A DNA stretch of 5,747 nucleotides from Bordetella parapertussis (GCA_945875935.1 CAMCNE010000127.1:1-5747); one strand, 5' to 3'; shown: positions 1 through 5,682, counted from the first letter of the stretch. Numbers and translations: made by a program. Notes: a model not told the origin generated them from the sequence alone.

Positions 1-420
1 GTGCCCACCCCCTTTGCCGCGCCTGGCTTTCAGCAAGCCCTGGGCTACCAGGTCAGCCTGCTGGCGCGCGACGGCATCGGCCAGGCCGAACTGCACCTGA
101 ACCCGGCCGACATGGGCCCGGTGTCGGTGCAGATCACCATGACCGGCGACCAGGCCCGCGTCGATTTCGGCGCCGACCTGGCCCAAACCCGCCAGGCCCT
201 CGAAGCCGGCTGGGCCGAACTGGCCTCATCGCTGAAGGACGCCGGCTTCACGCTGAGCGGCGGCGGTGTGTCCGACCATGCGCGTGAGCGTCAGGCCCCG
301 CAGGGCCAGGCGGCTTCGCAGTCGTTTGGAGGCCGTGCGGCTCGCGACTCGGGTGAGGCCGAGGTGGTGGCGCCTGTGGTGACCAGGCGGGTCAATGGGG
401 CGGTGGACGTGTACGCCTGA
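1..420 (+). CDS. fliK: FliK, flagellar hook-length control protein, C-terminal part (5' end outside window)
   Basis: FliK is exported through the flagellar type III apparatus, measures the growing hook and, through its C-terminal domain acting on FlhB, switches export from hook to filament substrates. The 139 visible codons hold the C-terminal Flg_hook domain at about residues 14-95, including the family hallmark AELHLNPADMGPVSVQI (29-45) and a following helix rich in Ala, Glu and Leu (60-82). A low-complexity Gly/Ala/Arg/Gln tail (about 92-120) ends in VDVYA, the kind of short terminal motif I recall from betaproteobacterial FliK. FliK proteins usually have several hundred residues, so the long variable N-terminal part must lie to the left; the GTG at position 1 is just the first codon in view, not a supported start. 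The stop is TGA at 418-420. It precedes an 830-base gap before fliL, suggesting that it ends an upstream fli operon (inference). Confidence 0.9.
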   Translation: MPTPFAAPGFQQALGYQVSLLARDGIGQAELHLNPADMGPVSVQITMTGDQARVDFGADLAQTRQALEAGWAELASSLKDAGFTLSGGGVSDHARERQAPQGQAASQSFGGRAARDSGEAEVVAPVVTRRVNGAVDVYA

Positions 421-437
421 CGTCCGGGTTGCTCTTG

Positions 438-461
438 GGGCGAGAGCCCGCCGGGTTTTTT
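438..461 (+). terminator. Possible terminator after fliK
   Basis: A short perfect stem, GGGC (438-441) with GCCC (446-449) closed by a GAGA tetraloop, lies 17 bases after the fliK stop. A run of six T (456-461) follows after six more bases. An alternative stem pairs GCTCT (431-435) with AGAGC (443-447). A second hairpin at 473-498 (CTCTCT/AGAGAG with loop GCG, extended by CGGG/CCCG across a TTT bulge) could reinforce it. The stem is short and not directly against the T run, so this is suggestive only. The same bases also form the outermost repeat motif of the element that follows. Confidence 0.35.
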
Positions 462-481
462 GCTGCCCGCAACGGGTTTCT

Positions 482-605
482 CTCTGCGAGAGAGCCCGCC
501 GGGTTCCGCCCCGGCTGGCGGGTAACTTTCATTTGCTGGCCCAAATGAAAGTCACCAAAGCAAAGGGCCCAAACACCAGCCATTTGAGTTGTTCGCTTCG
601 GCTAC
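482..605. repeat. Left arm of long imperfect inverted repeat
   Basis: The reverse complement of this segment aligns with 843-991. The best part, 527-570, is identical over 44 bases to the reverse complement of 881-924. Outward homology continues through the GCCGGG/CCCGGC stem (498-515) to the GAGAG motif. Inward it continues to the segment at 593-605, which matches gtagccgaagcga at 845-857, with a few substitutions and a one-base indel. It contains its own hairpin at 525-552: an 11-bp perfect stem, ACTTTCATTTG with CAAATGAAAGT, and loop CTGGCC. The outer boundary is approximate. Confidence 0.8.
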
Positions 606-842
606 ACGCCTACTTCCAAGGCTCTGGCACGAGAACATCCAGCGAACTACTGCCTCGGTTTCCTCGCTAACGTTCAGCCGCTCAAGTTCGCTACGCCTCG
701 ACCCTGCGGGTCCACGGCTTCGAAGCATGCCCCGGTCGTCGCACATTGGAGCTACCGTTGCCGCGGCCAAGGCGCAGCCTGTCGCCGCCCACCCTCTCGG
801 GTCCTCAGTGCCATTACCCATGGGGCGTCCTCGGAAGTCCGC
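606..842. other. Unique core of the repeat element, no gene seen
   Basis: About 237 bases between the two inverted arms. Open frames cross it, but they have no recognisable protein family and continue through the repeat arms, so I do not call a gene. One short perfect hairpin is visible at 700-712 (GACCC, loop TGC, GGGTC). If the two arms paired in an RNA or a cruciform, this segment would be the large terminal loop. I see no promoter or RNA gene that I can name in it. Confidence 0.6.
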
Positions 843-991
843 CTGTAGCCGAAGCGAGACGGCCAAATGGGCTGGTGTTCGGGCCCTTTGCTTTGGTGAC
901 TTTCATTTGGGCCAGCAAATGAAAACGAAGTTTCGGCGGAGCCAAAGTTACTCGGAAGCCGGGCCGAGACCCGGCGGGCTCTCGCCCAGAG
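843..991. repeat. Right arm of long imperfect inverted repeat
   Basis: This is the inverted partner of 482-605. Positions 881-924 are an exact 44-base reverse complement of 527-570. The internal hairpin is TTTCATTTG (901-909), loop GGCCAG, CAAATGAAA (916-924), a 9-bp stem. Relative to the left arm there are 22 extra bases at 925-946, after which homology resumes at gtta (947-950) and continues through the stem at 958-975 to the ctctcgcccagag edge. The distal portion overlaps the first tandem copy at 950-1026. Confidence 0.8.
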
Positions 992-1026
992 CACCCCCCT
1001 CGCGGGAAGCGAACAAAGCCCAAGCC
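950..1026. repeat. Tandem repeat unit A (77 bp)
   Basis: First copy of a directly repeated unit that starts actcgg and ends in a cccaagc-type tail. It contains the hairpin GCCGGG (958-963), loop CCGAGA, CCCGGC (970-975), then the inverted edge motif (969-987), a C-rich run and cgcgggaagcgaacaaa. It differs from unit B by a few substitutions and a two-base length difference in the C-rich run. Confidence 0.85.
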
Positions 1027-1101
1027 ACTCGGCAGCCGGGCCGAAACCCGGCGGCCTCTCGCCCAGAGACCCCCTCGCGGGAAGCGAACAAAACCCAAGC
1101 G
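1027..1101. repeat. Tandem repeat unit B (75 bp)
   Basis: Second, directly adjacent copy of the unit at 950-1026. The hairpin GCCGGG (1035-1040), loop CCGAAA, CCCGGC (1047-1052) is kept, with the loop changed by one base. The edge motif carries one mismatch (C at 1055). Only the right side of the element shows this duplication of a full unit; on the left, the edge motifs are spaced 48 bases apart instead. Confidence 0.85.
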
Positions 1102-1250
1102 ACCGGCGAACGCAACCGCCAATTCCCCTGTCTTTCCGTGCCTTATCAAGGCATCGCCGCCCTCAAGCGTTTTTGATAATGAACCGTGAGCCGACGATTT
1201 GCGCCGATGCGTGATCCAAAAGTCGGTCTGCCATCTTTGAAGGATTGTTC

Positions 1251-1916
1251 ATGGCTGCTGCCCCCGCCCCTGCTCCCGACGCCGCCGAAGGCGCTGCGCC
1301 GAAGAAAGGCAAGAAGAAGCTGATCATCATCATCGCCGCGGTGTTGCTGGTGGTGCTGGCCGGTGGCGGTGCCGCTGCCTTCATGATGAAGAAGAAGGCC
1401 GATGCCGAGGCGGCGGCTGCGGCCGAAGCCGAAGACGGTGATGGCGAGGCGTCTGCCGATGCGGACCCCAAGGACCATGGCGGCAGCCATGCCAAGAAAG
1501 ACGAGAAAAAAGGCCCGCCGGTGTTCGTGCCGCTCGAGCCTTTCGTGATCAACCTGGCCGATCGCGATGTCGAGCGCTTTGCGCAGATCGGCATCACGCT
1601 GCAGCTCGATGACGCCAAGGCGGCCGACGAGATCAAGCTCTACATGCCCGCGGTGCGCAACGGCGTGCTGATGGTGCTGGCGCACAAGACATCAAAGGAG
1701 CTGCTCGAGCGCAGCGGCAAGGAAAAGCTGGCTGCCGAGATCATGCGCGAGGCGGTGCGCCCGATGGGCATCAACATCGAAGCGCCTGAAGACGAAGACG
1801 TGGCTGCAGATGATGTGGCCGACAAGCCCAAGCCCAAGGCCAAGAAGAAAAAGAAGAAAGAGCCCGAGCACAATCCGGTGGTCAGCGTCAATTTCTCCAG
1901 CTTCATCATTCAGTGA
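1251..1916 (+). CDS. fliL: FliL, flagellar basal body-associated inner-membrane protein
   Basis: FliL is a single-pass inner-membrane protein that sits around the stator units at the basal body and supports motor torque and swarming. The 221-residue product has a short Ala/Pro-rich cytoplasmic start and a basic stretch KKGKKK (18-23). A transmembrane segment follows at about 24-45 (LIIIIAAVLLVVLAGGGAAAF), then a charged linker rich in Ala, Glu, Asp and Lys to about 88. The periplasmic FliL domain runs from VFVPLEPFVINL (91-102) to about 178. An acidic then Lys-rich insert (179-207) precedes the conserved end NPVVSVNFSSFIIQ. ATG 1251 is preferred because AAGGA (1240-1244) lies six bases upstream; an in-frame TTG at 1245 touches that site and is rejected. 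It is the first gene of the fliLMNOPQR cluster, 16 bases before fliM. Confidence 0.95.
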   Translation: MAAAPAPAPDAAEGAAPKKGKKKLIIIIAAVLLVVLAGGGAAAFMMKKKADAEAAAAAEAEDGDGEASADADPKDHGGSHAKKDEKKGPPVFVPLEPFVINLADRDVERFAQIGITLQLDDAKAADEIKLYMPAVRNGVLMVLAHKTSKELLERSGKEKLAAEIMREAVRPMGINIEAPEDEDVAADDVADKPKPKAKKKKKKEPEHNPVVSVNFSSFIIQ

Positions 1917-1932
1917 CCATCGGGCGTTCAAC

Positions 1933-2934
1933 ATGAGCCAGCAGATCCTGTCCCAAGACGAAGTCGATGCACTGCTGCAAGGCATCACCGGCGAGAGTCA
2001 GAAGCTCGACAAGGACGACGCGCCTCAGAGCGGCATCCGCGACTACGACATCTCCAGTCAGGAGCGCATCGTTCGCGGTCGCATGCCGACGATGGAGGTC
2101 ATCAGCGAGCGCTTTGCCCGCAACATCCGCATCGGCTTGTTCAACTTCATCCGCAAGAGCCCCGAGGTGTCGATCGGCAGCATCAAGGTGCAAAAGTACA
2201 GCGCCTTCTTGCGCGAGATCGTGGTGCCCACCAACTTCAACCTGGTCAACATCAAGCCGCTGCGCGGCAACGGGCTGATCGTGTGCGACCCGACGCTGGT
2301 GTTCGCGGTGATCGACTCGCTGTTCGGCGGCGCAGGCAAGTACCACACGCGCATCGAAGGACGCGACTTCTCGCCCACCGAGCTGCGCATCATCATGCGG
2401 CTGGTCGAGGTGATCATCGGCGAATACAAGAAGGCCTGGGTCGGCATCTATCCGGTGGACATGGAGTACGTGCGCTCCGAGATGCAGCCGCAGTTCGCCA
2501 ACATCGCCACGCCCAGCGAAATCGTGGTGGCCACGTCGTTCACGCTGGAAGTCGGCGATTCGACGGGCACCATCCACATCTGCATCCCGTATTCAACGCT
2601 CGAGCCGATTCGCGACGTGCTGTATTCGACGATGCAAGGCGACAGCGCCGAGCCCGATCGGCGCTGGGTCAACCTGATGAAAGAGCAGATCCAGTCGGCC
2701 AAGGTCGAACTGGTGGCCGAGCTGGCCACCGCGCCGGCCACGGTCGAGCAGCTGCTGTCGTTCAAGGTGGGCGATTTCATCGAGCTCGATCTGCAGCCGC
2801 AGATCGAGGCCACGGTGTCTGGCGTGCCGGTGATCGGCTGCCACTACGGAATTTCCAACGGGCGCTACGCGCTGAAAGTCGATCAACTGTTGTCCAGCTC
2901 ATCCACGGGCTGGCTGGGAGCAAGCAATGTCTGA
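1933..2934 (+). CDS. fliM: FliM, flagellar motor switch protein
   Basis: FliM forms the middle of the C ring and links the FliG ring to FliN; it binds phosphorylated CheY to reverse rotation. The product has 333 residues, essentially the length of E. coli FliM. The N-terminal CheY-binding peptide is clear (ILSQDEVDALLQGI, 5-18). It is followed by the middle CheC-like domain (about 45-230), with LFGGAGK at 130-136 holding the GGxG motif that contacts FliG. The C-terminal SpoA domain (about 250-325) pairs with FliN. The frame is open well upstream into fliL, but ATG 1933 gives the family's standard MSQQILSQDEVDALL beginning. No good Shine-Dalgarno sequence precedes it (only cgggcg around 1921-1926), so expression may depend on coupling to fliL translation (inference). 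Its end overlaps fliN by eight bases. Confidence 0.97.
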   Translation: MSQQILSQDEVDALLQGITGESQKLDKDDAPQSGIRDYDISSQERIVRGRMPTMEVISERFARNIRIGLFNFIRKSPEVSIGSIKVQKYSAFLREIVVPTNFNLVNIKPLRGNGLIVCDPTLVFAVIDSLFGGAGKYHTRIEGRDFSPTELRIIMRLVEVIIGEYKKAWVGIYPVDMEYVRSEMQPQFANIATPSEIVVATSFTLEVGDSTGTIHICIPYSTLEPIRDVLYSTMQGDSAEPDRRWVNLMKEQIQSAKVELVAELATAPATVEQLLSFKVGDFIELDLQPQIEATVSGVPVIGCHYGISNGRYALKVDQLLSSSSTGWLGASNV

Positions 2935-3382
2935 TGAAGCCGCACTGCAAAAGCAGTCAGAAGAAGACGCCATGGCCGCCGAGTGGGCTGCCGCGCTCGC
3001 CGAGGCCAAGCCCGGTGACGATCAGTCCATGCATGCCGGCGAGCAGACCGCGGTCGATTCCGTCGCGCCGGCGAAGTTCACCAACTTCTCCAACGAAGGA
3101 GCGGCCTCGGCGGGCAACGACATCAACATGATCCTGGACATCCCGGTGCAGCTCACCGTGGAACTGGGTCGCACGCGCATTCCGATCAAGCACATCTTGC
3201 AGTTGGCGCAGGGCTCGGTGGTTGAGCTCGAAGCGATGGCCGGTGAGCCGATGGACGTGCTGGTCAATGGCTACCTGATCGCCCAGGGCGAGGTGGTTGT
3301 GGTGAACGACAAGTTCGGTATCCGCTTGACCGACATCGTCACGCCGAGCGAGCGCATGCGTCGCCTGAGCCGCGCTGGATGA
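2927..3382 (+). CDS. fliN: FliN, flagellar motor switch protein
   Basis: FliN forms the lower part of the C ring with the FliM C-terminus and serves as a docking site for the FliH-FliI export ATPase complex. The product has 151 residues, slightly longer than the 137 of E. coli because of a longer, low-complexity linker. An acidic N-terminus carries EWAAALAE (19-26), the short conserved element of FliN N-termini. A variable linker (27-63) follows, then the SpoA domain (about 65-141): DINMILDIPVQLTVELG, LAQGSVVELE and the GEPMDVLVNGYLIAQGEVVV core. It ends in TPSERMRRLSRAG. ATG 2927 has GGGAG at 2916-2920, six bases upstream and inside the fliM end. The fliM overlap is eight bases and the downstream ATGA overlap with fliO is four bases, so translation is probably coupled along the series. 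Confidence 0.97.
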   Translation: MSDEAALQKQSEEDAMAAEWAAALAEAKPGDDQSMHAGEQTAVDSVAPAKFTNFSNEGAASAGNDINMILDIPVQLTVELGRTRIPIKHILQLAQGSVVELEAMAGEPMDVLVNGYLIAQGEVVVVNDKFGIRLTDIVTPSERMRRLSRAG

Positions 3383-3768
3383 ACTCGGCCATGCCCATGT
3401 CGGCGCTGCTGTGGTTTGCAGCGATCGTCGTCATGATCCCGCTGGCGCTGTGGCTGCTCAAGCGCTCGCCGCTGGGCGGTTCCTCGTCTGGCGCCGGCAG
3501 CATGCGCAGCGTGTCATCGCTGCCGCTGTCGAACACGCACCGGCTGCTCACCGTCGAGGTGGGGCAGGGCGATCAGCGCCGCTGGCTGGTGCTGGGCGTC
3601 ACGCCGCACAACATCAATTTGCTGCACACCATGGAGCCACCGCCCGAGCCAGCCACCGCGCCCAGCAACGGCGGCCCGGGTGCCAGTGCACCGGGCGGCT
3701 CCTTCGCCCAGGTGCTGGGCCGCCTGCGTGGCCCATCCGCCGGCTCCGGGAGTGAACGTGCCAACTGA
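3379..3768 (+). CDS. fliO: FliO, flagellar export gate assembly protein
   Basis: FliO is a small inner-membrane protein that helps assemble the FliP ring of the flagellar type III export gate; it is a poorly conserved member of the set. The product has 129 residues. A transmembrane helix lies at about 8-27 (SALLWFAAIVVMIPLALWLL), followed by KRSPLGG and a Ser/Gly linker. A compact cytoplasmic domain (about 43-86) has the family pattern LLTVEVGQGDQRRWLVLGV and NINLLHTM. The Pro/Gly/Ser-rich tail (87-129) is low in complexity. ATG 3379 overlaps the fliN stop as ATGA and has no strong ribosome site, consistent with reinitiation. In-frame ATGs at 3391 and 3397 are alternatives and would leave the helix intact. 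The 3' end overlaps fliP. Confidence 0.92.
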   Translation: MNSAMPMSALLWFAAIVVMIPLALWLLKRSPLGGSSSGAGSMRSVSSLPLSNTHRLLTVEVGQGDQRRWLVLGVTPHNINLLHTMEPPPEPATAPSNGGPGASAPGGSFAQVLGRLRGPSAGSGSERAN

Positions 3769-4564
3769 TCTCGCTCCATCTCTTGCCCGTGGTGGCTCGC
3801 CGCGTCGTGTGGTGCGCGCTGCCTGCGGCTTGCTCGGCCTGGCGCTGCTGGCGATGGCTGCGCCCGCGCTGGCACAAAGCACCGGTGCCAGCTTGCCGTT
3901 GATCGTCGGGCAGGGCGCCCAGGGTGCACAGGGGGCCAGCTATTCGGTGCCGATCCAGACGCTGCTGTTTTTCACCGCGCTGAGTTTTTTGCCGGCGGTG
4001 CTGCTGCTGATGACGGGCTTCACCCGCATCGTCATCGTGCTGAGCTTGCTGCGTCAGGCGATCGGCACGCAGGCCGCGCCACCCAATCAGGTGATCGTGG
4101 GCCTGAGTCTGTTTCTCACCTTTTTCGTGATGAGCCCGACCATCGACCGCGTCTACAAGGAGGCCTACGAGCCGTTCAGCACCAACCAGATCGCGTTCGA
4201 TGAAGCACTCAAGCGCGGCGAGGTGCCGATGCGCGAATTCATGATGAAGCAAACCCGCCAGGCCGATGTGATGCTGTTCGCGCGCCTGGCCAAGCTCGAT
4301 CCGTCCATCAAGACCGAGGACGTGCCGTTCAAGGTGCTGGTGCCGGCGTTCGTGACCAGCGAGCTCAAGAGCGCGTTCCAGATCGGCTTTCTGATCTTCG
4401 TGCCCTTCTTGGTGATCGACATGATCGTGGCCAGCGTGCTGATGAGTCTGGGCATGATGATGCTCAGCCCCGTGCTGGTGGCGCTGCCGTTCAAGCTGAT
4501 GCTTTTCGTGCTGGCCGACGGCTGGAATCTTTTGCTGGGTTCTCTGGCGGCGAGCTTCGCCTAG
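3758..4564 (+). CDS. fliP: FliP, flagellar type III export gate protein
   Basis: FliP forms the pentameric core of the FliP-FliQ-FliR channel through which rod, hook and filament proteins cross the inner membrane. The product has 268 residues with a cleavable signal peptide: basic region RRVVR (16-20), hydrophobic core LLGLALLAMA, and probable cleavage after ALA at 39. The rest is typical: SLFLTFFVMSP (117-127), an extracytoplasmic domain (about 130-195), VTSELKSAFQIGFLIFVPFLVIDM (199-222, a family signature) and a final region with MMMLSPVLVALPFKL (233-247) holding the Met-rich gate residues. GTG 3758 is chosen because GGGAG (3748-3752) lies five bases upstream and the signal peptide then has a normal length; GTG 3752 overlaps that site, and the open frame further upstream is fliO shadow. 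It overlaps fliO by 11 bases. Confidence 0.95.
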   Translation: MPTDLAPSLARGGSPRRVVRAACGLLGLALLAMAAPALAQSTGASLPLIVGQGAQGAQGASYSVPIQTLLFFTALSFLPAVLLLMTGFTRIVIVLSLLRQAIGTQAAPPNQVIVGLSLFLTFFVMSPTIDRVYKEAYEPFSTNQIAFDEALKRGEVPMREFMMKQTRQADVMLFARLAKLDPSIKTEDVPFKVLVPAFVTSELKSAFQIGFLIFVPFLVIDMIVASVLMSLGMMMLSPVLVALPFKLMLFVLADGWNLLLGSLAASFA

Positions 4565-4568
4565 GGAG
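4563..4568 (+). promoter_or_regulatory. Ribosome binding site of fliQ overlapping the fliP stop
   Basis: AGGGAG at 4563-4568 shares its first two bases with the TAG stop of fliP and sits five bases before the fliQ ATG at 4574. A ribosome finishing fliP would stand on the fliQ start site, which favours coupled synthesis of the two gate subunits (inference). Confidence 0.7.
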
Positions 4569-4573
4569 CGGGC

Positions 4574-4843
4574 ATGGACTCACAACAGGTATTCACCTTT
4601 GGCCAGCAAGCGCTGCACATGATGCTGATGCTGTCGGCGCCGCTGCTGCTGACGGTGCTGGCGGTGGGCTTGCTGGTGAGCATCTTCCAGGCGGCCACGC
4701 AGCTCAACGAGGCCACGCTGTCTTTCGTGCCGAAGATCCTGGCGGCGGTGGCGGTGCTCACCATCACCGGGCCTTGGATGATCAGCACGCTGGTCGAATA
4801 CCTGCAACGCATGCTGCAGGCCATCCCCACCGTGGTGGGCTGA
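4574..4843 (+). CDS. fliQ: FliQ, flagellar type III export gate protein
   Basis: FliQ is the small helical-hairpin subunit that wraps the FliP-FliR core of the flagellar export gate. The product has 89 residues, exactly the usual family length. Two hydrophobic helices lie at about 17-38 (MLMLSAPLLLTVLAVGLLVSIF) and 53-72 (PKILAAVAVLTITGPWMIST). Between them is the conserved cytoplasmic turn QAATQLNEATLSFVPK (39-54), a strong FliQ hallmark. ATG 4574 is supported by the strong ribosome site at 4563-4568. The gene is nine bases behind fliP and 28 bases before fliR. Confidence 0.97.
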   Translation: MDSQQVFTFGQQALHMMLMLSAPLLLTVLAVGLLVSIFQAATQLNEATLSFVPKILAAVAVLTITGPWMISTLVEYLQRMLQAIPTVVG

Positions 4844-4871
4844 GGCGGCCTGCGGTCTTCGCGGGGCTTGC

Positions 4872-5633
4872 GTGCTCACTTTCACCGAAGCGCAGATCTG
4901 GGGCTGGATCGGCCCGCTGCTGTGGCCTTTCCTGCGCGTGCTCGCGCTGATGGGCGCGATGCCTGTGTTTGCGCAGCGCAGCGTGCCGGTTCGCGTTCGC
5001 GTGGCGCTGTCTTTCCTGATCGCGCTGGCGGCCAGCGCTTCTCTGCCCGAAATGCCGGTGGTGCCGCTGGATTCGCCGCTGGCCGCCATGCTGGTGGTGC
5101 AGCAGGTGCTCATCGGGTTGTCGATGGCGTTTGCGGTGCGCATCGTCTTCGCGGCGGTCGAGTTTGCCGGCGAGATCGGCGGCTTGCAGATGGGCTTGAA
5201 CTTCGCCGGCTTCTTCGATCCCGCCTCGGGCGGCCAGACCACCGCGCTCAGCCGCTTCTTCGGCATGATGGTCAGCTGGCTGTTCATCGTGATCAACGGC
5301 CATCTGCTGATCATCGCGGCGGTGGTGCAAAGCTTTCACGCCTTTCCGGTGGGCCCCGAGCCCTTTGCCTTCCTGCGCGCCACGCGTCCCGAGCTGTGGG
5401 GCGCCGAGATGTTCAGCCTCGGGCTGTGGATCGCGCTGCCGCTGATCGCCATGCTGCTGTTCACCAACCTCGTGCTCGGCGTCATCGCCCGCGTGGCGCA
5501 GCAGATGAGCATCTTTTCGATCGGCTTTCCGATCACGCTGTCGGTGGGGCTGGTCGGCGTGCTGCTGACGCTGTCGCTCATGGAGATGCCCTTCACGACG
5601 GCGCTCGAGCGCATGCTGGGAATGTTCCAGTAG
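4872..5633 (+). CDS. fliR: FliR, flagellar type III export gate protein
   Basis: FliR completes the export gate as a single copy that resembles a FliP-FliQ fusion in fold; it is made of hydrophobic helices throughout. The product has 253 residues, close to the usual 260. Recognisable parts are the start TFTEAQIWGWIGPLLWPFLR (3-22), EFAGEIGGLQMGLNFAGFFDP (97-117, a conserved loop), LFIVINGHLL (137-146), and RVAQQMSIFSIGFPITLSVG (207-226). It ends in PFTTALERMLGMFQ. At 209-212 the sequence is AQQM, where many homologues, including E. coli as I recall it, have APQL. GTG 4872 fits the family N-terminus, with GGGG (4863-4866) five bases upstream. There is no overlap with fliQ, and it is the last gene seen; no obvious terminator follows directly. 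Confidence 0.96.
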   Translation: MLTFTEAQIWGWIGPLLWPFLRVLALMGAMPVFAQRSVPVRVRVALSFLIALAASASLPEMPVVPLDSPLAAMLVVQQVLIGLSMAFAVRIVFAAVEFAGEIGGLQMGLNFAGFFDPASGGQTTALSRFFGMMVSWLFIVINGHLLIIAAVVQSFHAFPVGPEPFAFLRATRPELWGAEMFSLGLWIALPLIAMLLFTNLVLGVIARVAQQMSIFSIGFPITLSVGLVGVLLTLSLMEMPFTTALERMLGMFQ

Positions 5634-5682
5634 CCCTGCGCTGAAAACCGGTAATGGGCGGGATTCACCCCGCTTCTTCGGC

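Larger units (their letters stand above)
438..1101. repeat. Compound inverted-repeat element filling the fliK-fliL gap
   Basis: This region carries no credible gene and is built from repeats. The outermost motif at 438-456 (gggcgagagcccgccgggt) is matched exactly, inverted, at 969-987. A related 16-base core recurs directly at 442-457 and 490-505, and inverted with one mismatch at 1045-1064. Inside these lie two long arms (482-605 and 843-991), a unique core (606-842), and a right-hand tandem duplication (950-1101). No transposase, integrase or reverse transcriptase is encoded in it. The style resembles dispersed GC-rich intergenic repeats that I recall from Burkholderiales and Xanthomonadaceae genomes, containing a palindromic TTTCATTTG-type centre and a GAGAGCCCGCCGGG-type edge. 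Membership in a dispersed family is inference, because only one locus is visible. Confidence 0.75.

Noticed and set aside
625..640. Half match to a sigma-54 promoter (TGGCACG at 625-631)
   Set aside because: The -24 half is good, but the required GC of the -12 half is missing at the correct distance, and the site lies in the core of the repeat element far from fliL.
682..700. Sigma-28-like -35 sequence TCAAGTTC inside the repeat core
   Set aside because: No -10-like sequence lies 11 bases downstream.
438..1101. CRISPR array or insertion sequence in the fliK-fliL gap
   Set aside because: The repeats are few, inverted or directly abutting without regular unique spacers, and there is no transposase frame; neither class fits.
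589..1176. Open frame of 195 codons on the + strand across the repeat region, and several minus-strand frames (552-866, 752-994, 814-1149)
   Set aside because: They run through both inverted arms and the tandem repeats, show no known family, and their similarity to one another comes from the repeats. GC-rich DNA gives such frames by chance.
1245..1250. TTG at 1245 as the fliL start, adding two residues
   Set aside because: It directly abuts the AAGGA ribosome site at 1240-1244, leaving no spacing; ATG 1251 has a normal six-base spacing.
3614..4252. Long minus-strand frames opposite fliO/fliP, and similar ones opposite fliL, fliM and fliR
   Set aside because: Composition is His/Gln/Arg/Ala-rich, as expected for the antisense of GC-rich genes. 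The + strand frames are unmistakable flagellar proteins.
5658..5673. Hairpin GCGGG/CCCGC after fliR as a terminator
   Set aside because: The stem is only five base pairs and is followed by cttcttcgg and not by a T run, so an intrinsic terminator is not supported.
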